Of a DNA stretch of 13,591 bases, positions 12,644 to 13,591 are shown piece after piece. A program made the position numbers and the translations under genes. Position 1 is the first letter of the stretch, and each line of letters opens with the position of its first letter. The stretch is taken from contig CANGRP010000037.1 in assembly GCA_947456005.1 (NCBI GenBank), positions 1-13,591 on the forward strand. The letters run 5' to 3'. The DNA is from Caulobacteraceae bacterium (GTDB lineage: Bacteria; Pseudomonadota; Alphaproteobacteria; Caulobacterales; Caulobacteraceae). Below the pieces are notes generated by a model. It did no database searches and had not been told where the DNA came from. It saw only the letters and a list, made by a program, of their open reading frames with translations.

Positions 12644-13591
12644 CAGGCCGGCTCCTGCTGGGAGATGCAGTGAAAGGACCCGCCCCCGGACAGCAGGGCG
12701 TTGGACGGCAGGGCGATCACCTCACGGCCGGGGAAGGCCTCGGACAGGCCCTGGGCGGCCAGGGCCCCGGCAAGGCCCTCGCCGTAGACGGGCAGGATCA
12801 CGGCGCGGTTGGCGATGATGAAGTTCATGTGGCTGGCCGGCGCGCCGCCGACCCCGTCGACCTCCACCCACCCAGGCGAGGGAATGCGGACCACCCTGAG
12901 GCGCCGGCCTTCCGCGTCGGTCATGTCGGCCAGGGCCCGGGCCGCCGAATCGTAGACCCCGCCATTCGGGTCCCCCGCCCCGAAGGCTACGGGGCAGAGC
13001 ACCACCCCGGGGGCGGCGAAGCGGGCCAGGTTGTCCACATGACCATCCGTATGGTCATTCTGCAGGCCATTCCCCAGCCAGAGCACCTTCCGGGCGCCCA
13101 GGTCGCGGACCAGCGCGGCCTCGGCGTCCGCCTCCGTCCAGCCGGCGTTGCGGTTCGGGTTCAGGAGGCACTGGCGGGTGGTGAGCACCGTCCCCTCGCC
13201 GTCGTGGTCCAGGGCACCGCCCTCCAGCACCGCCTCGCTCTGCAGGAGGGTCGCGCCGGCGGCCCCGGCGACCTGGGCCGCCACTTCATCGTCGTGTGGC
13301 AGGTCGTACTTGCCGCCCCAGCCGTTGAACCGGAACCCGACACAGGCCTCCGGGCCCAGGAAGATGGGCCCAGTATCGCGCAGCCAGACGTCTCCGAACC
13401 GGCCGGGGACGATCTCGATGCCGGTGACGCCGTCCAGCCGCCGGCGGGCCTCGGCCTCGCCGGCGTCGGACCCGGTCATCAGCCGCACCTGCTCGCCGCC
13501 CGGACCGGCCAGGGCGCGGGCCAGGGCCTCCACCTCGTCCTGGGCCGGGGCGAGATTGTCCTCCCAAAGGACTTCGTGGCTTGGAAAGCCC
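12643..13591 (-). CDS. aguA: Agmatine deiminase (AguA), N-terminus beyond window
   Basis: This is a peptidylarginine-deiminase-fold enzyme that converts agmatine to N-carbamoylputrescine and ammonia. Features in order: FPSHEVLWEDNLAPAQDEV at the right edge, typical of the AguA N-terminus; GRFGDVWLRDTGPIF, carrying the guanidine-binding Asp; EGGALDHDGEGTVLTT; CLLNPNRN; NDHTDGHVDNLARF with the catalytic His; and near the C-terminus GGGSFHCISQQ with the nucleophilic Cys. The reading frame stays open to base 13590, so the gene continues off the window. The GTG at 13533 is internal and should not be used as the start. About 25-35 residues are probably missing, judged from a usual length near 345-370. 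It heads the aguA-aguB-GNAT operon, with a one-base overlap to aguB. Confidence 0.94.
   Translation of the reverse strand, partial: GFPSHEVLWEDNLAPAQDEVEALARALAGPGGEQVRLMTGSDAGEAEARRRLDGVTGIEIVPGRFGDVWLRDTGPIFLGPEACVGFRFNGWGGKYDLPHDDEVAAQVAGAAGATLLQSEAVLEGGALDHDGEGTVLTTRQCLLNPNRNAGWTEADAEAALVRDLGARKVLWLGNGLQNDHTDGHVDNLARFAAPGVVLCPVAFGAGDPNGGVYDSAARALADMTDAEGRRLRVVRIPSPGWVEVDGVGGAPASHMNFIIANRAVILPVYGEGLAGALAAQGLSEAFPGREVIALPSNALLSGGGSFHCISQQEPA

Noticed and set aside
13531..13533. GTG as the start of agmatine deiminase
   Set aside because: The frame continues to the window edge with residues typical of the AguA N-terminus, so the gene is simply cut by the edge.

Overview
This is a GC-rich, densely packed chromosomal stretch with nine complete protein genes, two genes cut by the window edges (hisZ on the left, aguA on the right), and no RNA genes, insertion sequences or CRISPR arrays that I can see. 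The best guess for the host is an alphaproteobacterium of the Caulobacteraceae type (Phenylobacterium, Caulobacter or Brevundimonas). The reasons are the ~500-residue histidyl-tRNA synthetase with an alphaproteobacterial motif 2, hisZ beside hisS, a long ScsB-like DsbD, a SapC-family protein, and a nested palindromic intergenic repeat of a kind common in these genomes. The genus is an inference.

Left block (1-8550, all minus strand). Read in the direction of transcription, the genes are a ScsB/DsbD-type periplasmic disulfide reductase, glucose-6-phosphate isomerase (4-base stop/start overlap with the reductase), an 89-base gap, an acyl-CoA ligase, a short-chain dehydrogenase 20 bases further on, a 223-base gap, histidyl-tRNA synthetase, and HisZ (4-base overlap). 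This gives three functional pairs: envelope redox plus sugar phosphate metabolism, activation and oxidation of a carboxylic acid or acyl substrate, and histidyl-tRNA charging plus histidine biosynthesis control.

Centre (8551-10984). A 156-base divergent region carries a good promoter-like sequence for the reductase, overlapped by several perfect dyads. It leads into a small plus-strand MaoC-like hotdog protein that seems to lack the hydratase Asp/His pair. That gene ends inside the stop codon of the convergent sapC. sapC is divergent from a second, intact double-hotdog MaoC hydratase, which has a recognisable sigma70-like promoter. The ligase, the dehydrogenase and the intact hydratase could all serve acyl-CoA catabolism, but they are not in one operon.

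Right block (10985-13591). A compact nested palindromic element (four small hairpins inside a 10-bp outer stem) separates the hydratase from a convergent minus-strand operon, aguA-aguB-GNAT. Every junction in that operon overlaps. The first two enzymes convert agmatine to N-carbamoylputrescine and then putrescine; the third gene is an acetyltransferase of unknown substrate.

Most of the window is ordinary metabolism. The points most worth a second look are the ScsB-type reductase with its dyad-rich promoter, the catalytically degenerate small hotdog protein, the palindromic repeat, and the acetyltransferase coupled to putrescine synthesis.
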